A stretch of DNA of 64,000 nucleotides. It comes from Isoperla grammatica (Eukaryota; Arthropoda; Insecta; Plecoptera; Perlodidae). The notes under the pieces were generated by a model. That model ran no database searches. It had not been told where the DNA came from and saw only the letters and a program-made list of their open reading frames with translations. Numbering within the stretch: the stretch's first letter is position 1; each line of letters begins with the position of its first letter. The translations under genes and the position numbers were made by a program. Below, piece by piece: positions 63,416 through 64,000 of the stretch. The stretch spans positions 4,857,946 to 4,921,945 of the forward strand of contig OX246741.1 of NCBI GenBank assembly GCA_945910005.1, in the 5' to 3' direction.

Positions 63416-63827
63416 GCGTCTTATTTGGTAGACTTGTTGCTAGTTGGTGGTTTTACATAACATTTTATTGTTGTCAGAACATAGCTGTTGTATTGTGCAT
63501 TATTGTGTGTATCTCCTTGTCGTTTGTATTTGAAGGTGTAGTTATTGTATTGAAATGTACTGCATATATTTTGTTGCAAGTGATTTATTTGTTAACATTA
63601 AAAATGTTTCAATGTGTCATAATAGGATGTAATAGAACTTCTTTCATCACAAGCTGATGTTACCCGATGAATATTTTTACACATACTCAATTGGATATAA
63701 AGAGTTTAATTGTTGACAACAATTATAAACTATTTGATAGAAATACGTTTAAAATCTGTGTTTGCTAATTAAAATAACTCACGATATGAAAACCATATTT
63801 GTTTTATAAGGTGGCTGTGATGTCGCA

Positions 63828-63833
63828 AATAAA
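63828..63833 (+). terminator. Polyadenylation signal of androglobin
   Basis: AATAAA lies 413 nt after the stop codon, the first canonical hexamer downstream, giving a 3' UTR of about 430-440 nt. Confidence 0.6.
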
Positions 63834-64000
63834 TGTATTAATTAATTTTAATGTCTTTTACCACCGAAACGTTTAAGAAACATGAAAAGAGGGTGTTCAA
63901 AAATAGCATTTTTGCAATTTTTAGTCTAGTGAAATGTAATTATTCGTACACATTGATGGTGGCAATGCTATAACGAGGTATCTTATAGTTATTGTGTGTT

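Overview
This is a window of animal nuclear DNA. It is AT-rich and full of introns, tRNA-derived SINEs, small DNA transposons, micro- and minisatellites and long homopolymers, and it shows no bacterial-style gene packing. The gene families, the intron layout and the SINE style suggest an arthropod, probably a large-genome (perhaps polyneopteran) insect. The species cannot be fixed from sequence alone.

Two protein genes and one tRNA gene are supported. (1) A gene of the nose-resistant-to-fluoxetine (NRF-6-like) membrane acyltransferase family lies on the minus strand. Eleven exons run from an ATG at 42926 down to 3741, every junction keeps frame, and 774 codons are recovered. The last exon or exons lie beyond the left edge. 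(2) A full-length, uninterrupted 1670-codon androglobin ORF lies on the plus strand at 58403-63415. (3) A tRNA-Leu(CAG) gene lies at 56856-56939. The two protein genes are divergent, about 15 kb apart, and share no evident pathway.

Layout: 1-3740 is the last visible intron of the NRF gene. It holds a SINE split by a 3.2 kb DNA transposon with about 650 bp terminal inverted repeats and a decayed gene. 3741-13838 holds exons 11 to 4. Its introns contain an 83-bp minisatellite that repeats the exon 10 splice acceptor, a roughly 28-bp array that repeats the exon 6 splice donor, and a CACGTG-rich array touching the exon 7 donor. 13839-42205 contains exons 3 and 2 and introns of 10.8, 1.75 and 15.4 kb filled with SINEs, MITEs, a hAT-like element with a perfect 8-bp target duplication, a (GAAA)n tract and a 45-bp minisatellite. 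42206-43260 is exon 1 plus a likely promoter. 43260-56855 is intergenic, with a 52-bp GC-rich minisatellite, SINEs and a tandem repeat carrying RFX X-box-like motifs. 56856-63850 holds the tRNA, a structured hairpin repeat, a SINE and androglobin.

The most unusual observations are the amplification of individual splice sites into tandem arrays inside one gene, the intronless full-length androglobin, and the long-TIR transposon whose insertion site can be read exactly because it sits inside a SINE.
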